Of a stretch of 64,000 bases of DNA, positions 53,401 to 64,000 are shown piece by piece. Location of the stretch: assembly GCA_030141605.1 (NCBI GenBank), contig JAQGDQ010000059.1, forward strand, positions 248,001 to 312,000. The letters run 5' to 3'. This DNA is from Tubiluchus corallicola. Lineage: Eukaryota; Priapulida; Priapulimorpha; Priapulimorphida; Tubiluchidae. The notes beneath the pieces were generated by a model. That model was given only the letters and a program-made list of their open reading frames with translations, searched no databases and was not told where the DNA came from. Numbering within the stretch: position 1 is the stretch's first letter; the number at the start of each line of letters is the position of its first letter. A program made the position numbers and the translations under genes.

Positions 53401-53990
53401 AAGCTGTCGATCGTTTAATAAATTCATTTATTTTATGACTCGGTACGCAGTTAGACTATTCCCTTAGAGAACATTAATGAAAAAATATTATTAATGCGTT
53501 AGATGAGTTTAAAACGCAATAAACCCATTGATGGGATTCAACTGAGTAAAAGAACTGAATGTCCTGCAACGAAAATCAGTAATGCGAATAAAGGTGGCTA
53601 TGAGTAAACTTGGCTGACAAAAATGTTCAAAATGAATAACTTACGAATTGAGAAGTTTAAATTACTTTCAACAACTTAATTTAAATGTTATTGTCAGAGA
53701 CAGTTTGAGAATAATTATAAGCACGAGGATTTCTTTAATATTTTGATTGTTAAATTAGTCAAATTCAGCACAATTATTACTCACGTAGATTCCGAATTGA
53801 TTAAGCAGTGTACCCAGTTTTTAATATTAACTTAAAGTATTTGCTTTGAGTGGCAGTTACAACATATAACGAGGAGCAAGTCTGAGATGCTCAAGCATTT
53901 TGTTTTTCCTGCTAATTTTAGTAAAGCCGACAGTACAATTTATTCGATGTAGAAATTTCAACTTTTTTTGAGAAGTTGCTTTTACTATAT
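50426..53990. other. Gene-free stretch
   Basis: AT-rich. A short ATG frame at 53.21 kb runs into ATGG|GTAAGT at 53.25 kb and could be a small first exon, but nothing else supports it. Confidence 0.4.
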
Positions 53991-53994
53991 TATT

Positions 53995-54065
53995 ATTTTT
54001 TATTGCAAGGTAAGTAAAACTAAATCATCTGCATATATAATATGGTTGGTTTTAGCATTGTCTAC
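53995..54065 (-). mobile_element. LINE reverse transcriptase catalytic-motif remnant
   Basis: The minus-strand translation gives VDNAKTNHIIYADDLVLLTL. This is the intact catalytic Tyr-Ala-Asp-Asp box with typical LINE neighbours (a short hydrophobic strand before, LVLL after). A stop follows two codons later, and I could not extend the homology. It is a different lineage from the Phe-Ala-Asp-Asp type fragment at 7 kb. Confidence 0.45.
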
Positions 54066-55261
54066 AAGGTAGTTTTGTGGATATATATATAGTCCGTTTT
54101 TCCGCGTACAGCAAAAAATGTAAATTGAAACGGTAAAAAAGTGCAACGACTTATAGTCTTGTATATGCGGAGGATAGCAAAATAACAAGCTAATGATTTC
54201 ACAGTAATTTCTGAGCCTCTGTTTTATTTAACGTGTCAGTTACGCAAATGTAATGAATTGTGGCGGAAATACCATTAAATGACCACTGTATAATACAGAA
54301 AAGCATCACATCTATATTCACAATGCTGTTCATTGTTGGTTCAGTGACTTCTGCTCATGTGTCTGTTACTCTATGGGCTGTAAATTACATGCATGCATTA
54401 AGGGTGATATAATCTAGGTGTGTAATACATTTATTAGAGGTGCGATGCTGCGCCTATATAAATAGTAGCAGGGGAAATTAGACGTGCTGGTTAAGTTTAC
54501 ATAGTCAATCATTACGCGTATTGCAATCACACTATGAAGCTCGAAAAAATTATTATGCTAATGGATGCATGTGTAATTTTTGTGGCTGCTTGGAAAGTTT
54601 TAATATGGTAAACCTAATTATTTAATACTAAAACTTCCCAATCGTTGCTTTCATTAAAGTTGTCTTTCTTGGAATTGAAGTTGCTATTCAACTGGCCTAT
54701 TTAGTTTGTTAATAAATGAACTTTTGTTAGTTTCCTAAATGGGCAGTACAACGGTTTACATGAACCTGTCTTAAATATATGATATGAAGCAACCTATGAA
54801 GTTTTAATATTAATTTCAATATATTTTTTACTTTTAATATTATTTTAGTGCACATCTAACAAGAATGTTTTGGTTTTATTTATATGAATTGTTTGACTAT
54901 TCTTTTATGGGTTTAATAAAAATTACCTATACGTTGATTATCCCTTTCAAATCTCGGTCAAATATTATAGTCATATTATATTCCAGATTTATCTTCTGAG
55001 AATTTAACGCGTTTTTAAAATCTCGCATTCTGTGTCTATTAATGTAATTATCCTGTTAATAGCACGGCATTATACAGCTCGTAAAACATTACGAGATGGG
55101 CACTAAAACTCATCAGGACGGAAAATGTGACTCGTACAGGCCTAACACATTAATGCGCGTTTCAGATTTAGAATAAAATTTTATTAATTCAATTAAGGCT
55201 GTGTTCAGCAGCTATCATAATGTAGAGGCTTAATAATAGCAAGTATTCTTGTAAAATATCA
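54066..55261. other. Gene-free stretch
   Basis: AT-rich, with nothing recognised. Confidence 0.45.
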
Positions 55262-55372
55262 GTCTACCCAGAGTTAGTATTGAAACCCAAATCACGAGTT
55301 ATTCATGCATGAAGCATGCTCGCGTAGCCACTCGGCGATAAACCCAAACGAATCACGCCATGAAAGTCGTCT
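55262..55372 (-). mobile_element. tRNA-Ser/Leu-like SINE head
   Basis: On the minus strand CGCCGAGTGGCTACGCGAG (55337-55319) matches the class II tRNA A-box (GCCGAGTGGTTA) in 11 of 12 positions. A B-box-like GGGTTTCAATACTAACTC follows at 55288-55271. The spacing is that of a tRNA. The B-box is decayed, so the copy is old. Confidence 0.55.
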
Positions 55373-56095
55373 TAGATCTCTTCTAGATTTCAGCAGGTGT
55401 AAGTTAAATATTTTAATTTAAAAAAATGGTTTGTAGCTTTGCTTGTAAGGTTTTCTTGTTAACACTTTTATCATTTTACTGATTACAAACAAGGGATTAT
55501 CTAATTACCCATGGCGTGTGTTTAGTGACCACAATTAAGCAAGGTTGAGTCTAGTCAGTAAATGGATGAATGACAGAGAAGAAAATGTACTGAATAAGCT
55601 GGGTCTGTTGGTTGAAGGATGATGTAAATATAATATAAACGCTTTATTTTACAAACATAAACACAAGTACAATTAACAAATCACACATTTAAATAAACAA
55701 CGCATACAGGAACACTTCCGTACAAGTACAGGACTCTTTTTAAGCGTAGTTGATAAAAAAATACCACAATTCATAACAAAAACATGTACATACATATCAA
55801 GGTGCTGATTAAATACATTAATTCTTAGCAAAATTAGTTCGCACCTCTTAATTTAGAATCACGTGTCGTTGAAATGTTATGCACATAGTTAATCAACAAT
55901 TTCCACATCTTCCAGGATGACGTATACGCAAGGAAATGTGCTCAGAACCGAATTGAATAAAACGCAAATAATTACAAATAGCACTTTTTAGCAATTCTTT
56001 GCAACTTACATCGTGTTTAAATGTCGAGTTAAATTCTCATTTCCATAGTGCACTAATGTACATGAAAACATAGACATGAGGATTGAGATAGTAAT
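55373..56095. other. Gene-free stretch
   Basis: Nothing recognised. Confidence 0.45.
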
Positions 56096-56487
56096 GTATC
56101 TGTATGTCCGTCCACTTTTTCTCGGCTTTGGAATAATGTAGGTAGTTGATACCTTGCACAGAGGTAGGATATCGTTCAAGCTTGGAACCTGTTAATTTTT
56201 GAATCAATCGGTGTAGATTTGAATTTTTTACAATTTTTAAAGGTCTGTGCATAACAATTATGCGGTATAATAAAAATATGCTTATTATCGCTGTATAATA
56301 GGCTGAGCGCTGTTCAGGCTTGGTACCAACTATGGCGTTATTGGTCCAGTCTGTTTATCTGTCCGTCTGTCTGTCGCCACTTTTTCTCGGCTCTGTGATA
56401 TGGCATAGTCCAAGCTGGGAGGCTACAAATTTTGGAGTCATTGTGGCGCAGGTTGAATTTTTTACATTTTTTTGAAGATTAGCGTGT
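56096..56487 (+). repeat. Two related copies of a GTCCGTC…TTTTTCTCGG repeat
   Basis: Copy 1 is 56096-56250 and copy 2 is 56352-56487. Shared in order: GTCCGTC, ACTTTTTCTCGGCT, CAAGCTNGGA, a TTTTTGAATCA/TTTTGGAGTCA block, and TTGAATTTTTTACA then TTTTNAAG. Both read in the same direction about 255 bp apart. The element type is unknown. A minus-strand frame over copy 1 is fortuitous. Confidence 0.7.
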
Positions 56488-58045
56488 AATGTAGTCTCCA
56501 TGCACGTTGTTTAAAGCACAAGAAAACACTCTTTGTAAATAGCACTTAAAAATTCATCTTGAAATTTTAAGATCACTTATATTTTTTGTTACATACTGCC
56601 TTATTGCATACAGGGCTTTCGTTAACAGTAACGCTGTATAAAATTTGTAAATTTAAACTCCCGTGACGACCGTTAGGTGCAGCCATTTTAACGGTAAGTC
56701 GTTTAAAATATGCATTAAATAACATTTTATAAAGTTAAAAAAACAGTCAGAGCATTCGTAGCACACATTTCATTAACTAAGCAAATACATAAATTACTGT
56801 ATCTTATGAATAAGATTAAAAATACGTTTCTTGGTGAGTTAGTGGCGTACTGAGAGGGTGAGTCAGCAACATTTTGCCAGTTGGCGCGAATACTTTACAT
56901 AATTAAGAATTTTCTTTTCCAGTTACGTAAGTCTTTCAAGCAGGCAAGCGTAATGCTAAGTAATATAATTCTGCGTGGAAAGTTTTTTGGGACATACTTT
57001 AAAATTGCCTCTTGTGTTCCTTTAACTTAAACCCGCAGGATACAACAGTGGCCTGTAGTTTGGAGACGTTTAAAATTTTTAATCGGATGTTCAGTATGTC
57101 CGTAGCTGCTTCTTCACAGAAATTTGGTTTCATTTAAAGAGTCAATGAAGGAACCTTTGCAGTGGTCTCGAAGTATGTCAGTCCTACTGACTGGACAACT
57201 ATGTCCCGCTACTGAGGGCTCTAATTTTTATTTGTTCATTGAATTCTGTAAAAGAAAGTTCATCAAGACTGCGGTTACTGTTTGCAGTTATGGCTGATTG
57301 GTTACGGTAAATGATTGGAAAATGGAAATTCGTGGGGTCATTCTATATAGGTTCGAATTTTGCCGCCTGTGCCATCTTTGCTTCATTTTTTGCCCTTCTC
57401 TTTGTTTGCGTGATTTACAAACCAGTTTTTCTGAATGACGAACACGGATTTTTTAGAATGACAAATTAAGTCATTTCATAACGATTGCCCGCTTTACACA
57501 GTAATAATTTTGCAACTTTAAGTCTTAGCCGTTGAAATCAGGCAAAATTGATGCAGAATTGATTTGCATGCGACTGTAATTATGTTCAGATATCTTTCGA
57601 AAAATTCTTGCTGCTAATACGGGAGAATTTCAGAAAAGATTTCAGTTACTAATCGATCATTTAACACCGCGAACAAAAACGCATGAATGACCAATGGGAT
57701 GAGCAGATAACTGTGACGTGATTATTATGCAAATTCGTTGACAATACAGCGTCGTCCAACTGGCATTTTACAAATCGGTACTATTAAACTGAAACTGCAA
57801 ATTTAATGGCAAATAAAAAACATTTAAAAGTTATTTTGAAGTATGTGTCAATGCACCTGATGCTTCGAATCATGCAAAATGATAGCATACGCATTGTTTA
57901 AAACTATAATATGACGATATGTTTTTTTAGAGAGTGATAATTCGGATTGCTAGTGTGTGCAATTTAGATTATGTATATTGAAATATTGCAAAATGATCAC
58001 AAAGGACGTGTAAATTTTCTAGTATTTTTCGCTATTCTGTTTATT
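56488..58045. other. Gene-free stretch
   Basis: AT-rich, with no feature recognised. Confidence 0.45.
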
Positions 58046-58224
58046 CCAGTCATGAATCATCATCATCATCATCATCATCACCGTCATCATTATCATCATC
58101 ATCATCTTCTTCTTCTTCTTTACTCCTCTTTTCTTTTTCTTCGTCTTCTTAATATTAACTAACATCACCAACGTATTCATCATCATCAACATTATTTTTT
58201 CATCGACGTCATCATCATTATCAT
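58046..58224. repeat. (CAT)n and (CTT)n compound microsatellite
   Basis: CAT block, then CTT-rich block, then a second looser CAT block. The His-rich frame over it is an artefact. Confidence 0.9.
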
Positions 58225-58312
58225 TACAGTTACGATTAGTGTTACTGTTACTGTTAGTGTTACTGTTATTGTTAGTGTTACTGTTGGTGTAACTGTCACT
58301 CTTACTGATACT
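58225..58312 (+). repeat. (GTTACT)n hexanucleotide minisatellite
   Basis: About fourteen imperfect GTTACT / GTTAGT units. Confidence 0.85.
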
Positions 58313-58841
58313 GTTTCCACTATTCCACTAATACAGCAGTATTGCTGACACTTGTATTTTCCCACGGTTAAAATCCATAAATGTTATTAAAACCTGCATT
58401 AACTCAAGTCATTACCAATTAATATCAATTTTCAACGCCACAGTACTTCACAAAATTTAATTTCGTTTTCAAAATCTTTAAATAACCCTCTCAACGCTTC
58501 CGCTTTACATTGTGTTTGGTTATTACTACCGCTTAGTGCGTGAACCACATTTCCATAAAACTTCTTTTCTTCTGCTCATATTTTATTGCCTGTATTCGGC
58601 AATGATAATATACGTTCATCATTTGCATAGGAAAGTATACTGCTAACCTCCATGATTGTAAAACACAGAACAGTGTAAATATAGAAGTTAATAACACGGC
58701 AAAACACGCCTACGATAATATTGACATAAACGACTTCTAGTCACTGCAACAACATGCAACATAAACGACTTCTAGCCAACATTCTTTTAGATCCATTTTG
58801 CATGCATATAACTAAGACAACTTTGTAGTGTTTATCATACA
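58313..58841. other. Gene-free stretch with a 17-bp direct repeat
   Basis: ACATAAACGACTTCTAG occurs at 58724-58740 and 58759-58775, 18 bp apart. Otherwise nothing was seen. Confidence 0.5.
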
Positions 58842-59396
58842 TTGCATTAAAGGAAAATAGAATGATTTTTCATACCTTGCTTTTTTCTGAGGTTCAGTAA
58901 ATAGGATAGATATTAGCGCCTATAATAATGCCAAAGTGTTTCTGATAATAAAATAATAGCTTAAAAACTTAATTAACAGCCTGTGAACCCAGTTGTTGAT
59001 GACGTTACAACTGAACATAATTTTCAACAAACATTCCACGACGTGTTACACATATTATTTTGCGAAAGCGAAAATTGAAATACAGTGCTACTGTACAACA
59101 TTCAGTGTGATATACGATAACTGGGCAAATTTACGGTTAAAAATTTAAAATCTAAGTTTATCGCTGTGTCGTCATGCGATATCATCACAAGTGCTGCTAC
59201 GTCAGAAATGAACTGGGAGGCACAACGTTTGTTTTTTGTGCGTATGCAGTTCCGAGATGTAGTCGCTGTGCTCATCTGACTAGTGAATGGCGATATTCAT
59301 GTAGCTGGGCGAGAACGTGAAATTAAACTTATATAGTAATAATTCTTTCACGTAAGTGACTCTTAAAAACGATTGTTCTCTTTCAGTATTTCAAAC
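58842..59396 (+). repeat. Unknown ~570-bp dispersed sequence, copy B
   Basis: Homologous along its length to 12262-12840 (see there for landmarks). It begins TGCATTAAAGGA and ends near TTTCAGTATTTCAAAC. No terminal repeats, no intact frame. Confidence 0.75.
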
Positions 59397-59756
59397 ATCT
59401 TAGTTCAAAATTGAATTCAGTTCCCCTTTAATTACACTGTAGTCATAGCCCTTTTTGTGCTAATGCCACTGTCACTAGTTGGGTGCCAATTGAACTATTT
59501 CGATTACATTTCTGAGTTAGGTTATCTCAATAAAAGCAAAATTGAAGTTTATAGTATCATAAATAGTAAGTACAGATCGCAAGTGGTTATAGCAGAAACA
59601 TAAAAATGTTATAGCATAAAATGTAAATTATTTAGATTCATTCTATAAAATGATCCAGCAAAATGGTCTGAATGTAGTTGACAGCAATTTTAGGCTATAA
59701 AGACATAATGTATAACCATTCCAGCTGCCGATGGCAATGTTAAATGTCTTTGGAGC

Positions 59757-60220
59757 ATGCAGGCTTTCTTGCAGACTTGTGATAACATTCACTTATTGCA
59801 CTCAATAGTAAGAATAGTACTACACAGTCCACAGTGTCATCTTGGAATTAATGTAGCAGTGCATTTGAATCAGTTACAGACTAGCAATGCTCATCAAGCA
59901 CTGGTAATTCAAAAAAATCTGGAAAGAAGACATTTTATCGATTTACATTAATTAGTCAGTTAAACCAGTGAGTACAGGGCTCTCAGAGCAGAGCAGAGGT
60001 TGCAGAATTAGTGACAACAGAAATTAGCAGCAGAGCAGAGCAGCACCGCAAGTAAAGGGTGGAAATAGCTGTTCTGAAACTTGACTATATCCTACAACTA
60101 ACAAATAGGCCTCTCTGAAAGCCTAGAAGAGGCAATGATGCGAGCTGAACTAGAGGCAAATAGCAATGTAAAATGCCGGATGCGCTCTTACGACAACTTT
60201 AAAAGATTTCCAGAATCACG
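59757..60220 (+). other. Coding-like patches, possible small exons
   Basis: An ATG frame of 64 codons (59757-59951) is followed by an open helical stretch (AEVAELVTTEISSRAEQH). Then 60108-60220 reads LSESLEEAMMRAELEANSN and onward between an AATAG acceptor and a CGCAG|GTGATA donor-like site. The codon use looks protein-like and the last piece would form a charged helix. Frames do not join without splicing, and no family is recognised. It may be a poorly visible gene or a decayed mobile element. Confidence 0.25.
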
Positions 60221-60469
60221 CAGGTGATAGATGGACAAATAAGCATACAAACAGAGCAAACCCCCGGCCAGTGATGAAAATAGCAGTTGACTTAGCTTGT
60301 TTAAATGAATTTGGAATGTGCAAAGCGCCTGCACGCGAGCCAAGATCAATGAAAAGTTTTACCGCTTTGGTGACTAATTATATAGCACTGATGAACCGGC
60401 ACTCAAGAACAGCACCTGCTAATAATATTGAATAGTTGTGGCGCGACTGAAATTTAACTAATTATAAAA
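60221..60469. other. Short gene-free stretch
   Basis: Nothing recognised. Confidence 0.35.
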
Positions 60470-60690
60470 AAACCCTCTGAAATGAGACACTGAGCTCGCA
60501 GAGATGTCTTAGTCACGTTCTGGGACAATATACATCTTCCCTCAATAAGTAAAACAACTTGAAGCAGTACGGCAGATGAAACATCCCAGCTTTTCCGTCT
60601 CGTGTCACTCTTTCATTTACTAAGCAGACCAGGCGCTACTTAACTTCGCAACCAATAACACGCTGTTACCATTCAGCGATCAGGTATAAA
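60470..60690 (-). mobile_element. SINE-like element, relative of the 42.5 kb copy
   Basis: On the minus strand: a head with AATGGTAACAGCGTGTTATT and GCGAAGTTAAGTAGCG. About 120 nt later comes a tail TGACTAAGACATCTCTGCGA followed by GCTCAGTG. The tail matches the 42.5 kb element in about three quarters of positions. Confidence 0.4.
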
Positions 60691-62095
60691 TGCCCTTATT
60701 ATTTTCCTTCAAAACTAGAATGTGAGGAGTGGCTAAATAAGGAAAATTTGCTGCATAATAGCTAGACATTGTTTGGATAAAAATGCTAATTTGACAGCGT
60801 AGCGAAGCATGTTATTCTAACAACTGCGCATTTCTATGGTAAAATTGCTATGAAATTATTAGTTTTATCAAAAGTGAGTGTGGGGCTCTGACACCTAAAT
60901 ACGCTATTAAATATAAGGCTGGCAGATAATACAACAATAATTGTTAGCACTGATGTTATTGCAGAATGCAAACATTGTACCCAAAAGTTAATCACTTTTG
61001 GCTATAATAGTTACCAGAAAAAGCTAATTACTTTGAGCTATTTTAGTTGTGTGTACCGCCACGAATAAAAGACCTCTACGTTATTTCTGACTAATTTGCA
61101 TAATTTAGGTAACGCTATTTATAAACGAATGCACTTTCACTAGTATTCACTGTTCTAATTAGATGTTTATGGTATGATGCGTGCAATGTACTAGTTAATG
61201 TTCAAGTACTGAACAATTAGGCTTTTCCAATAGCTGAAAACGACTTATTTTAGTTCTTCGCTCATTGTCGAATGCCGAAGCACAGGCATAAGGCAATTTA
61301 ACAACATGCATACACAAAGCCGTAAGAATTTGACAGTTATAACTTATAGAACACGCCCGTGACTATTGCCAATAACGAAGGTTTGGTTCCATTCAAAAAA
61401 AGCAAAATATAGAATTCCAGAACCCGAAAAAGAGAGCACAGTATTCCTTTCCCTTCAGAACTCGTGAACCAAACAGACACAGGTCGATTGGCCCACTTTG
61501 GCGAAACTAGTATTTGGCAAAGCGATTAAAGTCGAGCACAAGAGCATACTTGATGCACAGCTATAAGCCTGTCATTTAAAAATTTGGAGTAGCTGTTTGT
61601 TTACCAACCGGTTGTATTTACCTAGTTATTGCTGGGGAATCCTCTTTGTTTTACAGGTGCCAAGTACGTAATTAGAAAATTCGCCATCAGATTTGTCTGA
61701 AAACTAAATACACTGATTATCTGATTGTTTGATCACTTCCTCTTGTCAAAGGAAATGTTTTAATCATTTATTTTTATCAATTTTAACGGCAATTAACCCT
61801 GCGATTTATTAAATCGGGTGCAAATTGACCTACATGCAAATTATAGGCGAATACAAAGCAAAGTCAGTTCTTGGACACCATAATAGGAAAAATAACACCA
61901 ATCAGTATCCAGTCTATTTTAATATTTTAACTTCCACATCTAACAGGAAGTGCTATTACGCATCCAAGTTTAATAACAATGATACAAACGTGCTTACTCG
62001 GATGAAAGATTGTTTTTGAAGCAACATATATAATCAGTCTCAATAAAACATACTAAGCATTCGTCGCGCACATTTTGATCATTTAGGGCACTTAC
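60691..62095. other. Gene-poor stretch, probably intron
   Basis: If the exon at 62096-62229 is real, its gene continues leftward through here. I could not place the next exon. Confidence 0.35.
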
Positions 62096-62229
62096 TTGTG
62101 GTAGAAAATCCTCCCCGTATTCTTGTCCAACAGTGTTTGCCATTTTATGCCGTTTTGTCGGTTTAGTTTCTCCAGTTGAGACAGTATTTCCTTAAATCCT
62201 TCACTCATCCCTTCCTTGTATTCTTCTTT
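62096..62229 (-). CDS. Internal coding exon with a WW-like motif
   Basis: 134 bp on the minus strand between a TTGATTGCAG acceptor (AG at 62231-62230) and a CAA|GTAAGT donor (GT at 62095-62094). Only one frame is open throughout (phase 0 in, phase 2 out). It encodes about 45 residues: a charged helix (KEEYKEGMSEGFKEILSQLE), then WQTLLDKNTGRIFYHK. The W, Asp, Thr-Gly-Arg and Phe-Tyr-His spacing is that of the first half of a WW domain. The second conserved Trp would be in the next exon, which I could not find. The motif could be chance, so the domain call is tentative while the exon call is firmer. Confidence 0.55.
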
Positions 62230-63157
62230 CTGCAATCAATGTAAGAAGAGCATTGTATACGAAATAACATAATGTACCTAACTGCTTCTGCAACCACAGG
62301 ACCACTTTAAAATGTGTAGTCACTATATTCTATAAAAAGAAAATTGACAAAAGAAATCCAGCAGGTCGTCTTCATACAACAAAAGCTATTCAAGGTTCTT
62401 ACAAGAAATTAATTTTGATGCAGACGGAAAGTGATCTTTTGCACGGTCCCCTTTTACAAACTTTGCTGCTGTATGGGGCACGCATAATTCTTTGGGTACC
62501 TGTTTTTATCAGGCACCATCAAGCTTCTTTTGGAATGTTAAATAGTCGCACGATGCGAACTGAATAAAAAATCAACTCCGAATATGGCTTTGCATATTTT
62601 GTTATTAGAATACTTAAAAAAATTGCACTTTTTTAAAGCTTTTCAAATGCGAAAAACTACTAACAATTAAGCTAATGCAATAACGCTATAGTTCTTATTG
62701 AGTGCCGTAACTTAAAAATAAGCAGAACTGATTTACAACCTCAGACTAATTTGTCGTGGGGCATATATTACGGATCATAAATTTGAAATGTTTTAATGGA
62801 TACGGCTTCTAAGGGACCTCTGCATCTAGTTAACAGCCTATAAAAATGCACGTAACATAATAACGTTTTACGTAAATCAAACTATAGCAGCCAGGAACTT
62901 TTAATTATGAGGATGTATTAATTGCAATTCCTAGTTCACCAGAGAAAAACTGAGAAAGGCGTCTGATTCCAGTTCCATGAAAGTACTATGAAACGAAAAC
63001 TAGTTCAAGTATCCAGTTTTAGTTTCCATTTCCTTTATGCAAAAGTTCCCAACGCTTGGGTTGGTTTAACCTTAATGGGCAAACGCCATTTACAAAAACA
63101 TTTAAAAATTAACGTCATTGAAACTTGGTTCAGTTCCTTAAAACCGAAATGTAAAAA
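62230..63157. other. Gene-poor stretch, possible intron
   Basis: On the minus strand 62.4-62.5 kb has a short open stretch (VPKELCVPHTAAKFVKGDR) ending at TT|GTAAGA. Its phase does not match the exon at 62096-62229, so no exon is called. Confidence 0.35.
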
Positions 63158-63485
63158 TCAATAACTGTTCCAGCTGATGTCATTCCTGGAAATAGAACAG
63201 ATTTCTGGAGTTTCGCTTCCTAACAAAGTTCCTTTGACAAATTGGTAGAGAAGAGTATCAGAGGGAAAAACACGTAGGACAAAATTGTCTTCCATGAACT
63301 TTAGCAGCGTTATACAAACATTTTTGGGATTTTTTTCAGGGTGATAAATTTTTGATGTAATAAAAAAATCTTCTATACACTTGACAGGTTTTGTATTAAT
63401 TAATTCAAGCATTTCTTGTCCATAGTTCTTTTTCACTGAAAACTGGAAGATCGCATAGCATAGGTGTTCCGCGTTGTTCGCTCAT
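63158..63485 (-). CDS. Unrecognised short coding region with a frame change
   Basis: From an ATG at 63485 (context CCACAATGA) the minus strand reads MSEQRGTPMLCDLPVFSEKE and LWTRNA, then stops at TGA (26 codons). Skipping one base at the GCT-TGA junction opens a second frame to 63158. This adds about 83 residues (ELINTKPVKCIEDFFITSKI…PEKNPKNVCITLLKFMEDNF…). The second frame has its own ATG at the same junction. The joined text reads naturally across the shift, so the shift may be a sequencing indel, a recent mutation or a programmed frameshift. No domain is recognised. I considered ornithine decarboxylase antizyme because of the stop-codon shift, but its conserved core is absent. It lies upstream of the 62.1 kb exon and may belong to the same gene. 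Confidence 0.4.
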
Positions 63486-64000
63486 TGTGGCTGGGCGGCT
63501 AGCTTTAAATTCTCTTTTGTACGCAAACACTAGGTCTATGAACTATACCCCCCCCTCCCTGTTTCAATACAATGCTGTCTATAACATTGAGAAGTAATGC
63601 ATTTTAGGTTGGGAGCGTCACTTCAAAGCGAAGGGAGCAATTGTTTTTACACGCAGAACCTGTACATGTTTTCTTATTTTGATACCTGTGATTGGTTGAT
63701 TATAGCTCTTCCGGTGAAATATTTACCTATTTTGGCAACTGAGCTTATTCTATGCATATACTTGCTCACTGAAATTTCTACTCCACTCGACAGCAGCTGT
63801 GTCTATACAGTTTCAAGGTGACATATATGAAAACATGCGATAAGACAATACTGTTTTATGCAAAATTCAATGACGCGCACGCATGCAATAATTAATTAAC
63901 AGACAGCCGATAAATAATTTCCATGACCTACCTGCATGTATTGCACGCTTGTGACGAGAAATAGTTAATGGTAGTTAACTTTTATGAATCAATAACGAAA
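63486..64000. other. Right edge
   Basis: Possible promoter side of the short minus-strand coding region. It contains a C-rich run at 63548-63559. A 74-codon plus frame at 63.6-63.8 kb has no recognisable features. Confidence 0.4.

Overview
The window looks like nuclear DNA from an invertebrate animal; I cannot name the phylum. It is AT-rich and mostly non-coding, with long stretches between genes. It holds many trinucleotide and dinucleotide microsatellites, decayed LINE and tRNA-like SINE sequence, and coding exons bounded by GTAAGT-type donor sites. The metazoan assignment rests on two replication-dependent histone genes with the animal histone 3' stem-loop, and on a long axonemal dynein intermediate chain gene of the WDR63/DNAI3 type.

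Layout: 1-7 kb holds simple repeats and no supported gene. 7.0-8.8 kb is a divergent histone H2A/H2B pair, with a decayed LINE reverse transcriptase fragment next to the 3' end of H2A. About 12.3-12.8 kb is the first copy of a ~570-bp unknown sequence whose relative lies at 58.8-59.4 kb. 14.4-14.6 kb is an array of ~41-bp units with palindromic cores. 16.66-17.64 kb is a minus-strand coding exon of an unrecognised gene ending in a perfect CAG|GTAAGT donor. 20-43 kb is gene-poor, with a near-perfect 94-bp tandem duplication, a tRNA-Leu-like pseudogene, hairpins around a TA tract, SINE-like pieces, a probable LINE 3' end and a long polypurine tract. 43.76-46.31 kb is an uninterrupted 849-residue DNAI3-like gene on the minus strand. 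Its probable promoter, about 1.27 kb upstream, carries a perfect RFX X-box, a forkhead site and a YY1-type element within 37 bp. 48-58 kb is again mostly repeats. 59.7-63.5 kb contains coding-like pieces, the best being a 134-bp minus-strand exon with consensus splice sites and a WW-domain-like motif.

How the genes work together: H2A and H2B share a 448-bp divergent promoter and matched 3'-processing signals, as expected for S-phase co-expression of a nucleosomal dimer. The DNAI3-like gene is an axonemal gene with ciliogenic promoter motifs. The other coding pieces could not be assigned a function. Nothing resembles CRISPR, an operon or a bacterial system. The most distinctive observations are the intronless ciliary gene with its compact promoter, the matched histone 3' ends, and the unexplained ~570-bp sequence pair.
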